From assembly GCF_022807995.1 (NCBI RefSeq), contig NZ_CP094351.1:3069001-3133000 (forward strand): a stretch of 64,000 bases of DNA, in the 5' to 3' direction. The position numbers and the translations under genes were made by a program. The notes beneath the pieces were generated by a model. That model did no database searches, was not told the DNA's origin, and saw only the letters and a list, made by a program, of their open reading frames with translations. Positions 49,816 through 58,850 of the stretch are shown piece after piece. Numbering within the stretch: position 1 is the first letter of the stretch; every line of letters begins with the position of its first letter. The stretch is from Pseudomonas orientalis (GTDB lineage Bacteria; Pseudomonadota; Gammaproteobacteria; Pseudomonadales; Pseudomonadaceae).

Positions 49816-51072
49816 TTGAGTTCGCAGAAAACCGTGACCGTTACACCGCCCAACTTTCCTCTCAACGGCAAGGTCGCGCCCCCCGGCTCCAAATCCATTA
49901 CCAACCGCGCCCTGTTGCTGGCGGCCCTGGCCAACGGCACCAGCCGCTTGAGCGGCGCCCTGAAGAGCGACGACACCCGCCACATGTCGGTAGCCCTTCG
50001 GCAGATGGGCGTGACCATCGACGAGCCGGACGACACCACCTTCGTGGTCACCGGCCACGGCAAGCTGCAATGGCCGGCGCAGCCGCTGTTCCTCGGCAAC
50101 GCCGGCACCGCCATGCGCTTTCTCACCGCCGCCGTCGCCACCGTGGACGGCACTGTGGTGCTGGACGGCGACCACTACATGCAAAAGCGCCCGATCGGGC
50201 CACTGCTCGCCACCCTCGGCCAGAACGGCATCCGGGTCGACAGCCCGACCGGCTGCCCACCGGTGACCGTGCACGGCGTGGGCAAGGTCCAGGCCAAGCG
50301 CTTCGAGATCGATGGCGGGCTGTCCAGCCAGTATGTGTCGGCGCTGCTGATGCTCGCAGCCTGCGGCGAAGCGCCGATCGAAGTCGCATTGACCGGCAAG
50401 GACATCGGCGCCCGTGGCTATGTGGACCTGACCCTCGATTGCATGCGTGCCTTCGGCGCCCAGGTTGAAATGGTCAATGACACCACCTGGCGCGTGGCCC
50501 CGACCGGGTACACCGCCCACGATTACCTGATCGAACCCGACGCTTCCGCCGCCACCTACCTGTGGGCCGCCGAAGTGTTGACCGGCGGCCGTATCGACAT
50601 CGGCGTCGCCGCCGGCGACTTCACCCAGCCGGACGCCAAGGCCCAGGCGGTGATCGCCCAGTTCCCGCACATGCAGGCCACCGTGGTGGGCTCGCAGATG
50701 CAGGACGCCATCCCGACCCTGGCGGTGCTGGCCGCCTTCAACAACACCCCGGTGCGTTTCACTGAACTGGCCAACCTGCGCGTCAAGGAATGTGACCGCG
50801 TGCAGGCACTGCACGACGGCCTCAACGCAATCCGCCCGGGCCTGGCGACCATCGAGGGCGACGACCTGCTGGTGGCGGCTGACCCGGCGCTGGCCGGCAC
50901 GGCGTGCAACGCATCGATCGACACCCATGCCGACCACCGCATCGCCATGTGCTTTGCCCTGGCCGGGCTGAAAGTCTCAGGCATTCGGATCCAGGACCCG
51001 GACTGCGTGGCCAAGACCTACCCCGGGTATTGGAAAGCCCTGGGCAGCCTGGGCGTCACGCTCAGCTACTAA
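49816..51072 (+). CDS. aroA: 5-enolpyruvylshikimate-3-phosphate synthase (stand-alone)
   Basis: A 418-aa EPSP synthase; TTG start chosen because AGGAG lies about 10 nt upstream (ATG 49783 has no SD). Motifs: PPGSKSITNRALLLAALA (phosphate and shikimate binding), LFLGNAGTAMRFLTAAV (91-107), DGGLSSQYVSALLMLA, and NLRVKECDRVQAL plus DTHADHRIAMCFAL. The E. coli Pro101 position is Phe102 here. Pseudomonads usually have a second, fused aroA domain elsewhere, so this is probably an extra copy of a divergent class. Catalyses the sixth shikimate-pathway step. Confidence 0.93.
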   Translation: MSSQKTVTVTPPNFPLNGKVAPPGSKSITNRALLLAALANGTSRLSGALKSDDTRHMSVALRQMGVTIDEPDDTTFVVTGHGKLQWPAQPLFLGNAGTAMRFLTAAVATVDGTVVLDGDHYMQKRPIGPLLATLGQNGIRVDSPTGCPPVTVHGVGKVQAKRFEIDGGLSSQYVSALLMLAACGEAPIEVALTGKDIGARGYVDLTLDCMRAFGAQVEMVNDTTWRVAPTGYTAHDYLIEPDASAATYLWAAEVLTGGRIDIGVAAGDFTQPDAKAQAVIAQFPHMQATVVGSQMQDAIPTLAVLAAFNNTPVRFTELANLRVKECDRVQALHDGLNAIRPGLATIEGDDLLVAADPALAGTACNASIDTHADHRIAMCFALAGLKVSGIRIQDPDCVAKTYPGYWKALGSLGVTLSY

Positions 51073-51104
51073 GGCCACGGCGCAGGTTACGGGAGGGCAT
51101 GCAC

Positions 51105-51494
51105 ATGACCATTCGCCAACCCTGCCCACCCGGCGCCTGCGTCTGCGAGCGCGAACGCCTGCTGGAAGCGCCCGGCGCGGACCTGCGCATCCTCAGCCTG
51201 ACACGCCAGGAAGAAAAGCGCCTGCTCGAGCGCCTGGAAAACCTCAAGAGCCTGCAGGACCTGGAGCATATGCAGCAGCGCATGTACGAGCAGTTGGGCA
51301 TTCGCCTGCATATCGCGCCGGGCCACACCGAGGTCAAGAGCATGCGCGGCATCCAGATCGTCATCGACGAACTGCCCGGCCTGTGTCGCAAGACCCGGCA
51401 ATCGATCCCGGCGGCGATTCGTCGGGGCATGGAGAAGCAGCCGGAGATTGCCTACCGTTTGCTGGACGCCCACGACCTGTTCCGCGACGCTTGA
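51105..51494 (+). CDS. Conserved hypothetical cytosolic protein
   Basis: A 129-aa protein with GGGAGG 8 nt before the chosen ATG. N-terminal Cys-rich start (CPPGACVCERE), then a coiled-coil helix (LTRQEEKRLLERLENLKSLQDLEHMQQRMYEQ) and a small alpha/beta C-terminus (GIQIVIDELPGLCRKTRQSIPAAIRRG). Co-directional with aroA, possibly the same transcript. No assigned family; the Cys motif might hold a metal. Confidence 0.72.
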   Translation: MTIRQPCPPGACVCERERLLEAPGADLRILSLTRQEEKRLLERLENLKSLQDLEHMQQRMYEQLGIRLHIAPGHTEVKSMRGIQIVIDELPGLCRKTRQSIPAAIRRGMEKQPEIAYRLLDAHDLFRDA

Positions 51495-51495
51495 A

Positions 51496-52095
51496 TCACC
51501 CGGCGGCTGTCTCGCGCTCAAACAGACCTTGGCCGACCGTCCTGGCCCTGTGCAAATGCGCTCGGGCACTGTCGCTTTCCGATTCCAGCAGCAGCTGCGA
51601 GATCAGCACCTGGGCGCCGCAATAATCAAAAATCCCGTTATCGATCTGCGTGCGCATGGCCTTGGCATAACCGTGCCGGTCGAAGGCGCTCTCATCCGCA
51701 GCGCCCAAGGCCAGCAGATGCACCTTCAGGTGCCGCAGCTTCTTGGTCACCGGAAGATCAGGGCCGTAATCGATCGCCCAGCCGTTGACGAAGACACGAT
51801 CGATCCAGCCCTTGAGCAACGCCGGCATGGACCACCAGTAGATCGGAAACACCACCACCAACGCGTCGGCGCGTTCAATGCGTGCCTGCTCGGCAAGCAC
51901 ATCCGCCGGCGGCGTTGCGCGGCTGCGGTGTACCAGGTGGTCGGCGGCTGTGTAGCGAGGGTCGAAACCCTCGGCCGCGAGGTCGGCGATTTCAAAGGTG
52001 TGGCCCGATGCGCTCAAACCGGCGGCGACGTGCTCGGCCACGCTGCGGGTAAGGGATTGCGGGTCGTGATGAGCAACAACGATGAGTGCGTGCAT
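51496..52095 (-). CDS. Flavodoxin-fold NAD(P)H:quinone oxidoreductase
   Basis: A 199-aa enzyme: HALIVVAHHDPQSLTRSVAEHVAAGL (FMN phosphate loop), ADALVVVFPIYWWSMPALLKGWIDRVFVNGWAIDYG (NQO1/KefF family signature). It reduces quinones with two electrons. Divergent from a tetR gene 72 bp away, which likely represses it. Confidence 0.92.
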   Translation of the reverse strand: MHALIVVAHHDPQSLTRSVAEHVAAGLSASGHTFEIADLAAEGFDPRYTAADHLVHRSRATPPADVLAEQARIERADALVVVFPIYWWSMPALLKGWIDRVFVNGWAIDYGPDLPVTKKLRHLKVHLLALGAADESAFDRHGYAKAMRTQIDNGIFDYCGAQVLISQLLLESESDSARAHLHRARTVGQGLFERETAAG

Positions 52096-52167
52096 GACAA
52101 TGTGTCCTTTTGGGCTTAAGCTACTTTTAGTAAGTTAACGTCTGTAAGTTACTTTTGGTATATAAGC

Positions 52168-52809
52168 ATGTCAAGCGAGCAATCCCCTGCCCCCCGTCGG
52201 CGCCTTTCCCGTGAAGAACGTCTGCATCAATTATTGGAAACCGCCTGGCAACTGGTGCGCGAAGAAGGCACCGACGCCCTGACCCTGGGCCGCCTGGCCG
52301 AGCTGGCCGGGGTGACCAAACCGGTGGTCTACGATCACTTCGCCACGCGGTCGGGCTTGTTGGCCGCGCTGTATGAAGACTTCGATGGGCGCCAGAATCA
52401 GGTGTTTGTCGACGCCATCGAGGCCAGCAGCGCGACGCTTGAAGACCGCGCATGGGTGATCGCCTCGTCCTATGTGGATTGCGTGCTGCTGCAGGGTCGC
52501 GAGATTCCGGGGGTGACGGCGGCACTGAGTGGCTCACCGGAGTTGGAGGCGCTCAAGTGCAAGTATGAGGCGATCTTTCTGGACAAATGCCGCGATGCCC
52601 TTGCGCCGTTCGCGCCGGGTGGCAGGCTCTCCCAAGCCGGCCTGCGTGCCATGCTGGGTGCTGCCGAAGCCTTGTCTCACGCGGCGGCCAGCGCAGAGAT
52701 CAGCCGCGAAGAAGCGCAGCAGGAATTGCTGGCGACCATCCTGGCGATGGTCAAGCGCGGCGCATGTGGGAGGGGGCTTGCTCCCGATAGCAGTGGTTCA
52801 GTCAATTAA
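52168..52809 (+). CDS. TetR-family repressor with REP-encoded C-terminus
   Basis: A 213-aa regulator. HTH: SREERLHQLLETAWQLVREEGTDALTLGRLAELAGVTKPVVYDHFATRSGLLAALYEDF. Ligand-binding domain to about residue 198 (LLATILAMVKRG). The last 15 codons read through the left arm of a REP doublet (ACGRGLAPDSSGSVN), so the native 3' end appears to have been replaced. Divergent from the quinone oxidoreductase, its probable target. Confidence 0.9.
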   Translation: MSSEQSPAPRRRLSREERLHQLLETAWQLVREEGTDALTLGRLAELAGVTKPVVYDHFATRSGLLAALYEDFDGRQNQVFVDAIEASSATLEDRAWVIASSYVDCVLLQGREIPGVTAALSGSPELEALKCKYEAIFLDKCRDALAPFAPGGRLSQAGLRAMLGAAEALSHAAASAEISREEAQQELLATILAMVKRGACGRGLAPDSSGSVN

Positions 52810-52857
52810 TATTGAACTGATACACCGCTATCGGGGGCAAGCCCCCTCCCACATTTT
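52762..52857. repeat. REP doublet overlapping the tetR 3' end
   Basis: CATGTGGGAGG...CCTCCCACATT with two inverted REP cores. It supplies the last codons and stop of the tetR gene. A further single REP lies at 52943-52969. Confidence 0.87.
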
Positions 52858-52994
52858 GATCTGGGCAGCCTTCAAGACTGCGTCAAACTTAACGTTTTAC
52901 TTGGCTGGCGGTCGCATGCGACATCTGCAACACCACAACACCAATGTGGGAGGGGGCTTGCCCCCGATTGCAGTGGTGCAGTCACTGTGGGTGC

Positions 52995-53666
52995 TCAACC
53001 CAAGCGTTCGTCTACAAACCGCTGCACCTTGCGCGTCAGTTGATCCAAATGCCGATCACGCTGCTTTTCTGCATCCGCCATCGCGCGCTTGCCATGCTTC
53101 TGCAGAAGATAGGTATGAATCTGCCGCACTTCCAGCGAGCTGTAGATAGCGGCCACGTCCAGCACACCCATCAACCCATCGGTGCCGTAATCCCGCGTAT
53201 TCATCAGCACTTGCGTACCGCGCGCGCCGCGCACCATGAAGCCCATGGCTTCGAATGTCGGGACCTTCTCGACCGAACACGCCAGTTCGGCATGGGGATA
53301 GCGCGCAAGCACATCGTCCAGCATGGCCCGGGCCACACCCTGGCGCCTGGAGCCGGCGTGCACGGCCATGAAGGCCACGCCACAGGCTTGAGGGTCGTCC
53401 TTCACCGGCAGGTACAGGCAAAAGCCGACGACGGTCTCGTCCTGCATCGCCACCACCAGCTCGACGTCGATGCCCTTCGAGCCGTCCAGCGCCTCCAGGT
53501 ACAGGTGCACCTCAAAACCGATGGCGTACTGGTAGATGTTGTAGAGCAGATTGCTGGGCGCCAGGGCCACGCTGCTGATGTCGGTGAGGTTGTCGACCAC
53601 CATCTGCAGGATCTGGCTGTTGACCGGTTCGGGACACGGCGTGGTGTAGCGGGTAAGGCTGAACAT
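52995..53666 (-). CDS. GNAT-family N-acetyltransferase
   Basis: A 223-aa protein. Acetyl-CoA binding motif A: GVAFMAVHAGSRRQGVARAMLDDVLARYPHAELAC (R-x2-G-x-A type), preceded by strands EVHLYLEALDGSKGIDVELVVAMQDETVVGFCLYLP. The C-terminal 60 residues are basic and helical. Acceptor substrate unknown. Flanked by REPs at its 3' end. Confidence 0.85.
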   Translation of the reverse strand: MFSLTRYTTPCPEPVNSQILQMVVDNLTDISSVALAPSNLLYNIYQYAIGFEVHLYLEALDGSKGIDVELVVAMQDETVVGFCLYLPVKDDPQACGVAFMAVHAGSRRQGVARAMLDDVLARYPHAELACSVEKVPTFEAMGFMVRGARGTQVLMNTRDYGTDGLMGVLDVAAIYSSLEVRQIHTYLLQKHGKRAMADAEKQRDRHLDQLTRKVQRFVDERLG

Positions 53667-53842
53667 GCAAATTCCTGGGGTTTCGCGTCAAGGCAGTCGC
53701 GATTGTACCTGTTACGTGTGAGGTGGCCGGGGTCTGTGGCACCCGACGTTCAACAAATGAGTGAAAAAAGTTCGGACCAACGGGTGCATGCATGCCCCTG
53801 GATCGCGCATCATGGGCACTTTCAAGTTCAAGGGTAACGTCC

Positions 53843-54694
53843 ATGCGCGTTCTGTCATTGATGATGGGTCTTACGACGCTGGCCGCCAGTACGGTGTTCT
53901 GCGCCAGCGCGATGGCGAATGAAGAAAGTCAGTTGGTGCAACAGATCAACCAGTACCGCAGCCAGGTGCAGCGCTGCGGCGACCAGGGTTCCCAGGAATT
54001 GCCGCCGCTGGCCAGTGACACACGGCTGGTGCTGCCGGCCAATAATGTCGGCGATTTGCAGCAGGCGCTGGCGCGGGCCGCCTACCCCATGGTCAACGTA
54101 CAGGCCATCAGCCTGTCCGGGCCCAAGGACGCCGAGGCCGCCATGAAAGCGGTACGCGAAAGTTTCTGTCGCGTGGTGCTAGACCCGCAGTTCGTCGATA
54201 TCGGCGTGAGCAACAGCGGCCAGGACTGGCGCATCGTACTGGCGCGCCCGTTGCTCACCAGTGGCCTGGGCGACTGGCAGACCGAAGGCCGCAAGCTGCT
54301 CGACCTGATCAACGCCGCCCGCACCCAGCCGCGCCAATGCGGCACCCAGCCGTTTGCCGCCACCACGCCGCTGTCGTGGAACGACAACCTGGCCGCCGCC
54401 GCCAACAGCCATACGCGCAACATGGCCAACGGCAACTTTTTCGATCACCTCGACCACGACGGCCGTACCCCCGGCGACCGCGCCGAGCTGGCCGGCTATG
54501 CCGCGAAGAACATCGGCGAAAACATCGCCGCCGGCCTCGATACCCCGCGCAAGGTCCTCGACGGCTGGCTCGCCAGCCCCGGCCATTGCGCCAACCTGAT
54601 GAACCCGCAATTCCGTGATCTGGGTGCAGCCTATGCGATGGACCCGAAAAGCGATGCGGGCATCTATTGGACAGGACTGTTCGGCGCACAATAA
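53843..54694 (+). CDS. Secreted CAP (SCP/PR-1) domain protein
   Basis: A 283-aa protein. Signal peptide MRVLSLMMGLTTLAASTVFCASAMA with cleavage near residue 25. A first domain (about 26-150) contains four cysteines; the C-terminal CAP domain has PLSWNDNLAAAANSHTRNMANGNFFDHLDHDGRTPGDRAELAGY, KNIGENIAAGL and the final GHCANLMNPQFRDLGAAYA with CAP-site His/Glu residues. Periplasmic or extracellular; lipid binding or protease-like roles are known for relatives. Confidence 0.88.
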   Translation: MRVLSLMMGLTTLAASTVFCASAMANEESQLVQQINQYRSQVQRCGDQGSQELPPLASDTRLVLPANNVGDLQQALARAAYPMVNVQAISLSGPKDAEAAMKAVRESFCRVVLDPQFVDIGVSNSGQDWRIVLARPLLTSGLGDWQTEGRKLLDLINAARTQPRQCGTQPFAATTPLSWNDNLAAAANSHTRNMANGNFFDHLDHDGRTPGDRAELAGYAAKNIGENIAAGLDTPRKVLDGWLASPGHCANLMNPQFRDLGAAYAMDPKSDAGIYWTGLFGAQ

Positions 54695-54855
54695 AGCCGC
54701 TGCGCGCCCAGAACCCGCCCGCCAAATGGGCAATGAAATCAAAGTGCTATCCAGGAGATGGGCGTGCTGAACTGATTGCGGTCATACCGGTCTTTAGCTA
54801 GGCAGTATGACCTCCTCAAGGCTTAACCACGCGTAGCGAACAAGGTGTGAACCCA

Positions 54856-57066
54856 ATGATGAATTGGCTGCAAGGCAGCAGCGAAATGGCAGAGCGGGTT
54901 CGTCGGCATGATTGGGCCAATTCGCCCCTGGGGCCCCTTGAACACTGGCCGGACGTGTTGAAGACAACCGTGGCGCTGTGCTTCGCCTCCAGCTTCCCCC
55001 AGGCGATTGTCTGGGGGCCTCAGCTGATCACCCTCTACAACGACGCCTTCGTACCGATCCTGGGTAACAAGCCCGATGCCCTGGGCCGCCCGTTCAGCGA
55101 GGTATGGCACGAGGCATGGGATGAGATCCGCCCTATCGCCGACACCGCGTTCGCCGGACAAGCCACTTACATCGAAAACTTTCCGCTGGTGATCCAGCGC
55201 AACGAGGCGCCTGAACAAGCCTATTTCACCTTTTGCTACAGCCCGATCCGTGACGCGCAAGGTGCGGTGGTCGGGTTGCTCGATACCGTGACCGAAACCA
55301 CCGACACGGTGTTTCTTACGCGGCGCCTGGAAGTGCTGGACGCCATCGGCAACAGTGTCGCCACCGCCACCGACGCCGAAGCCATCATGACCTCGACCAC
55401 GCGTTTGCTGGCCGAACACCTGCACGTGTCGATTTGCGCCTACGCCGACATGGAAGACGATCAGGACGGCTTTACCATTCGCGGTGACTGGTCGGCGCAG
55501 GGCTCACCGAGCATCATTGGCCATTACAGCCTGGCCGCGTTCGGTGAGCGTGCGGTGACCTGCCTGCGGGCGGGCGAACCTTTGGTCATCTGCAACAACC
55601 AGCTCGAATTGCCGGCCCATGAAGCTGCGAATTTCCAGGCGCTCGGCGTTACGGCGACCATCTGCATGCCCCTGATCAAACATGGGCGCCTCACCGCATT
55701 GATGGCCGTGCACGACAAACAGCCCCGCTACTGGTCCTCCTATGACCTGGCACTGCTGGGCGAAGTCACCGAGCGCTCCTGGGCGCATATCGAACGCGTG
55801 CGCGCCGATGCCGCAGTGCGGGCGGGCCTTGCAGCCTATACCGAACTCAACGCGACCCTGGAGCAGCGCGTGGAAGAACGCACCCTCGCCCTCGCCCAGG
55901 CTGAAGCCGCGCTGCGCCAGTCGCAAAAGCTCGAGGCCATCGGCCAACTGACCGGCGGCGTCGCCCATGATTTCAACAACCTGCTGACGATCATTCGCTC
56001 ATCCGTGGATTTCCTGCGCCAGCCGGGGCTGTCGGAAGAACGCCGGCAACGCTACATGTGGGCTGTATCCGATACCGTCGAGCGGGCCAGCAAACTCACC
56101 AGCCAACTGCTCGCCTTTGCCCGCCGCCAGCCGCTGAATCCGCAGGTATTCGACGTCAGCCAGCGGGTGCGCAACATCGGCGACATGCTCGAAAGCGTCA
56201 CCGGCGCACGCATTCAGGTGCAGGTGCAATTGCCCGATCAGCCCTGCTTTGCGCGCATCGATCCGAGCCAGTTCGAAACCGCATTGATCAACATTGCCCT
56301 CAATGCCCGCGACGCAATGGACGGCCAGGGCAGCCTGACCATCAAGGTCGTCGGCCAGCAAACACTGCCGAGCATCCGTGGCGACGCCGGGTCGCCCCTG
56401 CCCCACATCAGTATTTCCCTAGCCGATACCGGCAGCGGTATTGCCGGCGATGCCTTCGAGCGCATTTTCGAGCCGTTCTTCACCACCAAGGCCGTGGGCA
56501 AGGGCACCGGGCTGGGTTTGTCACAAGTCTTCGGCTTTGCCAAGCAATCGGACGGCAATATCGATGTATCCAGTAACCTCGGCCGGGGTACGGTGTTTAC
56601 CTTGTACCTGCCCCAAGTGGAAGTGGAAGGCGAAGTCGCGCCGCCGCAGGACGAACAGCCAGATCTGACGCCACCGCTGGACGTTGCCCATTGGCATGTA
56701 CTGATCGTTGAGGACAACCTTGAGGTGGGACGTTTTGCCAGCCAGATCCTCAAGGATCTGGGTTACCAGACCACCTGGGCCACCAATGCCGAACAGGCGC
56801 TGACGCTTGCCGGTAAAGACGCAGAGGCCTTCGACGCGGTTTTCTCGGATGTGGTGATGCCAGGGATGACCGGTGTCGCCATGGCCAAGCTGCTGCGCCA
56901 GCGCCGTGCGGACCTGCCGGTGGTGCTCGTGTCGGGCTACAGCGAAGAACTGGCGGACAGTGGGTACGAGGGCTTTGAGTTCCTCGCCAAACCCTACTCC
57001 GCCGAACAGGTGGCGCGAGCGTTGGCCAGGGCCATGACCAAGGATCAGACCGCCACGGCGACCTGA
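54856..57066 (+). CDS. Hybrid sensor histidine kinase/response regulator (PAS-GAF-HK-REC)
   Basis: A 736-aa cytosolic sensor; ATG 54856 (AAGG 10 nt upstream) preferred to GTG 54847. PAS-like domain (about 20-150), GAF (about 165-310), short coiled coil, HisKA with His371 in [15 protein letters not shown], HATPase with [18 protein letters not shown] and [10 protein letters not shown], then a receiver with Asp665 in [13 protein letters not shown]. No membrane segment. No cognate regulator is adjacent; the 3' end overlaps the convergent diguanylate cyclase. Confidence 0.92.
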   Translation: MMNWLQGSSEMAERVRRHDWANSPLGPLEHWPDVLKTTVALCFASSFPQAIVWGPQLITLYNDAFVPILGNKPDALGRPFSEVWHEAWDEIRPIADTAFAGQATYIENFPLVIQRNEAPEQAYFTFCYSPIRDAQGAVVGLLDTVTETTDTVFLTRRLEVLDAIGNSVATATDAEAIMTSTTRLLAEHLHVSICAYADMEDDQDGFTIRGDWSAQGSPSIIGHYSLAAFGERAVTCLRAGEPLVICNNQLELPAHEAANFQALGVTATICMPLIKHGRLTALMAVHDKQPRYWSSYDLALLGEVTERSWAHIERVRADAAVRAGLAAYTELNATLEQRVEERTLALAQAEAALRQSQKLEAIGQLTGGVAHDFNNLLTIIRSSVDFLRQPGLSEERRQRYMWAVSDTVERASKLTSQLLAFARRQPLNPQVFDVSQRVRNIGDMLESVTGARIQVQVQLPDQPCFARIDPSQFETALINIALNARDAMDGQGSLTIKVVGQQTLPSIRGDAGSPLPHISISLADTGSGIAGDAFERIFEPFFTTKAVGKGTGLGLSQVFGFAKQSDGNIDVSSNLGRGTVFTLYLPQVEVEGEVAPPQDEQPDLTPPLDVAHWHVLIVEDNLEVGRFASQILKDLGYQTTWATNAEQALTLAGKDAEAFDAVFSDVVMPGMTGVAMAKLLRQRRADLPVVLVSGYSEELADSGYEGFEFLAKPYSAEQVARALARAMTKDQTATAT

Positions 57067-58172
57067 TTGCGACCCAACGCCTTGGCCCGGTACAGCGCCT
57101 TGTCGGCGCTGTCCATCAAGCCATTCAGGTCGAGCGCCTGGTCGTGGGTCGATGCAAGTCCCAGGCTTGCACTGAGCCCCTGCACCGGGTCGGCCTGCAG
57201 GTCGCCAATGGCCCGGACCAGTTGCTCGGCGATGCTGCGCGCGGTTTCCAGGGACGTATTGGGCAGCAATATCGCGAATTCTTCGCCACCCAGGCGTCCG
57301 GACACATCGACCTGGCGAAACGAGGCGCTGATCACACCGCCAATCTGGCGCAACACCTGGTCGCCGGTCTGATGGCCATAGGTGTCATTGATGCTTTTGA
57401 AATGGTCCATGTCCAGCATCAGCGCACACAACGGCTGCTGCGCGCGATGGCACTGGGCGTACAGTACCTGGGCACGCTCGAAAAAGGCACGACGGTTCAT
57501 CAGCCCGGTCAGCTCGTCCGTTTGAGCGGCGTGGGTTGAAAGGGTGTGGGCACGCTCCATCTGTCGGGTCAGGCGGAAGGCTTTTTCCAGGGCATCGGAG
57601 AGTCTGCGCGTGGCACCCGCTAAAAAGCACGAGAACACCAGCACCGCCACCGCCACGCCCACCTGCATCGGCGACGGCTGGAACAGCAGCCACAGGGTAC
57701 AGGGCAACAGCACCAGGCCCATGGCCCCCAGCGACATATAGCGATAAGCGGAATAGCAGGACACCGCGCTGACCGACATGCCCACGGTAAACAACATGAC
57801 CAGCACCTGGGACATGCGGTCATCGACCGGCATCACCGCCAGTGCCCCGCCGCCCCAGATCCCCGCCGACAGCATCAATGTCAGCCAGTAACGACGCTCC
57901 CAGCGCGCGGTGGTGCGTTCGCTGTTGGGGCAGCGGAACCATTCCAGGAACAGTTGCAGGCGCAGCAGCGACGAGCCCGCCAGCAGCACCAGCCAGACCA
58001 CGATAATCTGATGATCGAAACGCTCCCAGCACAGCCAGCAGAGCATGATGGCGCCCAGATAGGCGCCTGAAATGGCGGAGAACGACTGTCGAAACAGCTG
58101 ATGCAAACGGTCGGTTCGTACCTGCTCTTCGATGACGTGGTCCGGATCTTGTTCATGCCCAAGGCTATGCAT
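57045..58172 (-). CDS. Membrane diguanylate cyclase
   Basis: A 375-aa protein started at MHSLGHEQDPDHV. Six membrane segments in the first 190 residues form a MASE-like sensor, then a coiled-coil linker and a GGDEF domain: DELTGLMNRRAFF, MLDMDHFKSINDTYGHQTGD, active site GGEEF (295-299) and an I-site RQVD (286-289) five residues before it. It should make c-di-GMP with product inhibition. Pairing with the neighbouring kinase is only positional. Confidence 0.93.
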   Translation of the reverse strand: MHSLGHEQDPDHVIEEQVRTDRLHQLFRQSFSAISGAYLGAIMLCWLCWERFDHQIIVVWLVLLAGSSLLRLQLFLEWFRCPNSERTTARWERRYWLTLMLSAGIWGGGALAVMPVDDRMSQVLVMLFTVGMSVSAVSCYSAYRYMSLGAMGLVLLPCTLWLLFQPSPMQVGVAVAVLVFSCFLAGATRRLSDALEKAFRLTRQMERAHTLSTHAAQTDELTGLMNRRAFFERAQVLYAQCHRAQQPLCALMLDMDHFKSINDTYGHQTGDQVLRQIGGVISASFRQVDVSGRLGGEEFAILLPNTSLETARSIAEQLVRAIGDLQADPVQGLSASLGLASTHDQALDLNGLMDSADKALYRAKALGRNQVAVAV

Positions 58173-58305
58173 GCAATTCGCCTGTTTGGCTGCTCCGACA
58201 GAGGCGCCATTGTGGCACCCTGCCAGTAGCCCGGACAACAGGATCCTGTGCGCTAGAGCGTTTAAGGCTCCTATCTGAATAACTATGATGCGACGCCGGA
58301 CCTGT

Positions 58306-58465
58306 GGCGAGGGAGCTTGCTCCCGTGACAGTCGGACAGCCAACGCGTATCTACCTGACGCTGCGAGATCCAATGTGGGAGGGGGCTTGCTCCCATGACA
58401 GTCGGACAGCCAACGCGTATCTACCTGACGCTGCGAGATCCAATGTGGGAGGGGGCTTGCCCCCG
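58306..58465 (+). repeat. 70-bp tandem duplication carrying a REP
   Basis: The unit starting TGACAGTCGGACAGCC begins at 58326 and again at 58396; the first 65 nt are identical. It is a recent duplication of the left flank of element copy C. A similar, diverged flank precedes copy A. Confidence 0.85.
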
Positions 58466-58850
58466 ATGGCGGCCTCTGGGCCGACCAGGATGTTGGATCA
58501 GATCGAGTACATATCCGTTTCTGCGGTAACGGCTGCTAATGGTTCCGCCCTTACGGCGGCTCACTTTTGAAAAGCGCAAAAGTAAGCAAAACGCTCTTGC
58601 CCCACCACTCGGCACCTCGCCCAGGCTCGGTGTGCCCTCTCTCCGGCTTGAATCCGTGGGCCGCCGCAATGGGCCATCCATGGCCCAGTGCGGCTAACCC
58701 GGCGTCCTGCCGGGTTACCCACGGATTCAAGCCTGCGTTCGGCCAGCGTGGTTTAACGGGGCGCCCAAGATCAAAAGCAGATCAAGATCAAGAGCGACTC
58801 GCTTCGCATCGTGGTTACGGTTGGGTGCTGCAGCGTTGTGTGGATCTCTA
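58440..58850 (+). repeat. REP-bounded dispersed element, copy C
   Basis: Left REP at 58443-58470, body homologous to copies A and B, stem arms at 58644-58659 and 58718-58733. The right REP is degraded where it meets the glgB stop codon. The 58173-58847 interval holds no gene. Confidence 0.85.

Noticed and set aside
49666..50937. A 423-codon open frame antisense to aroA
   Set aside because: Gly/His/Val-rich shadow frame with no recognisable domain.
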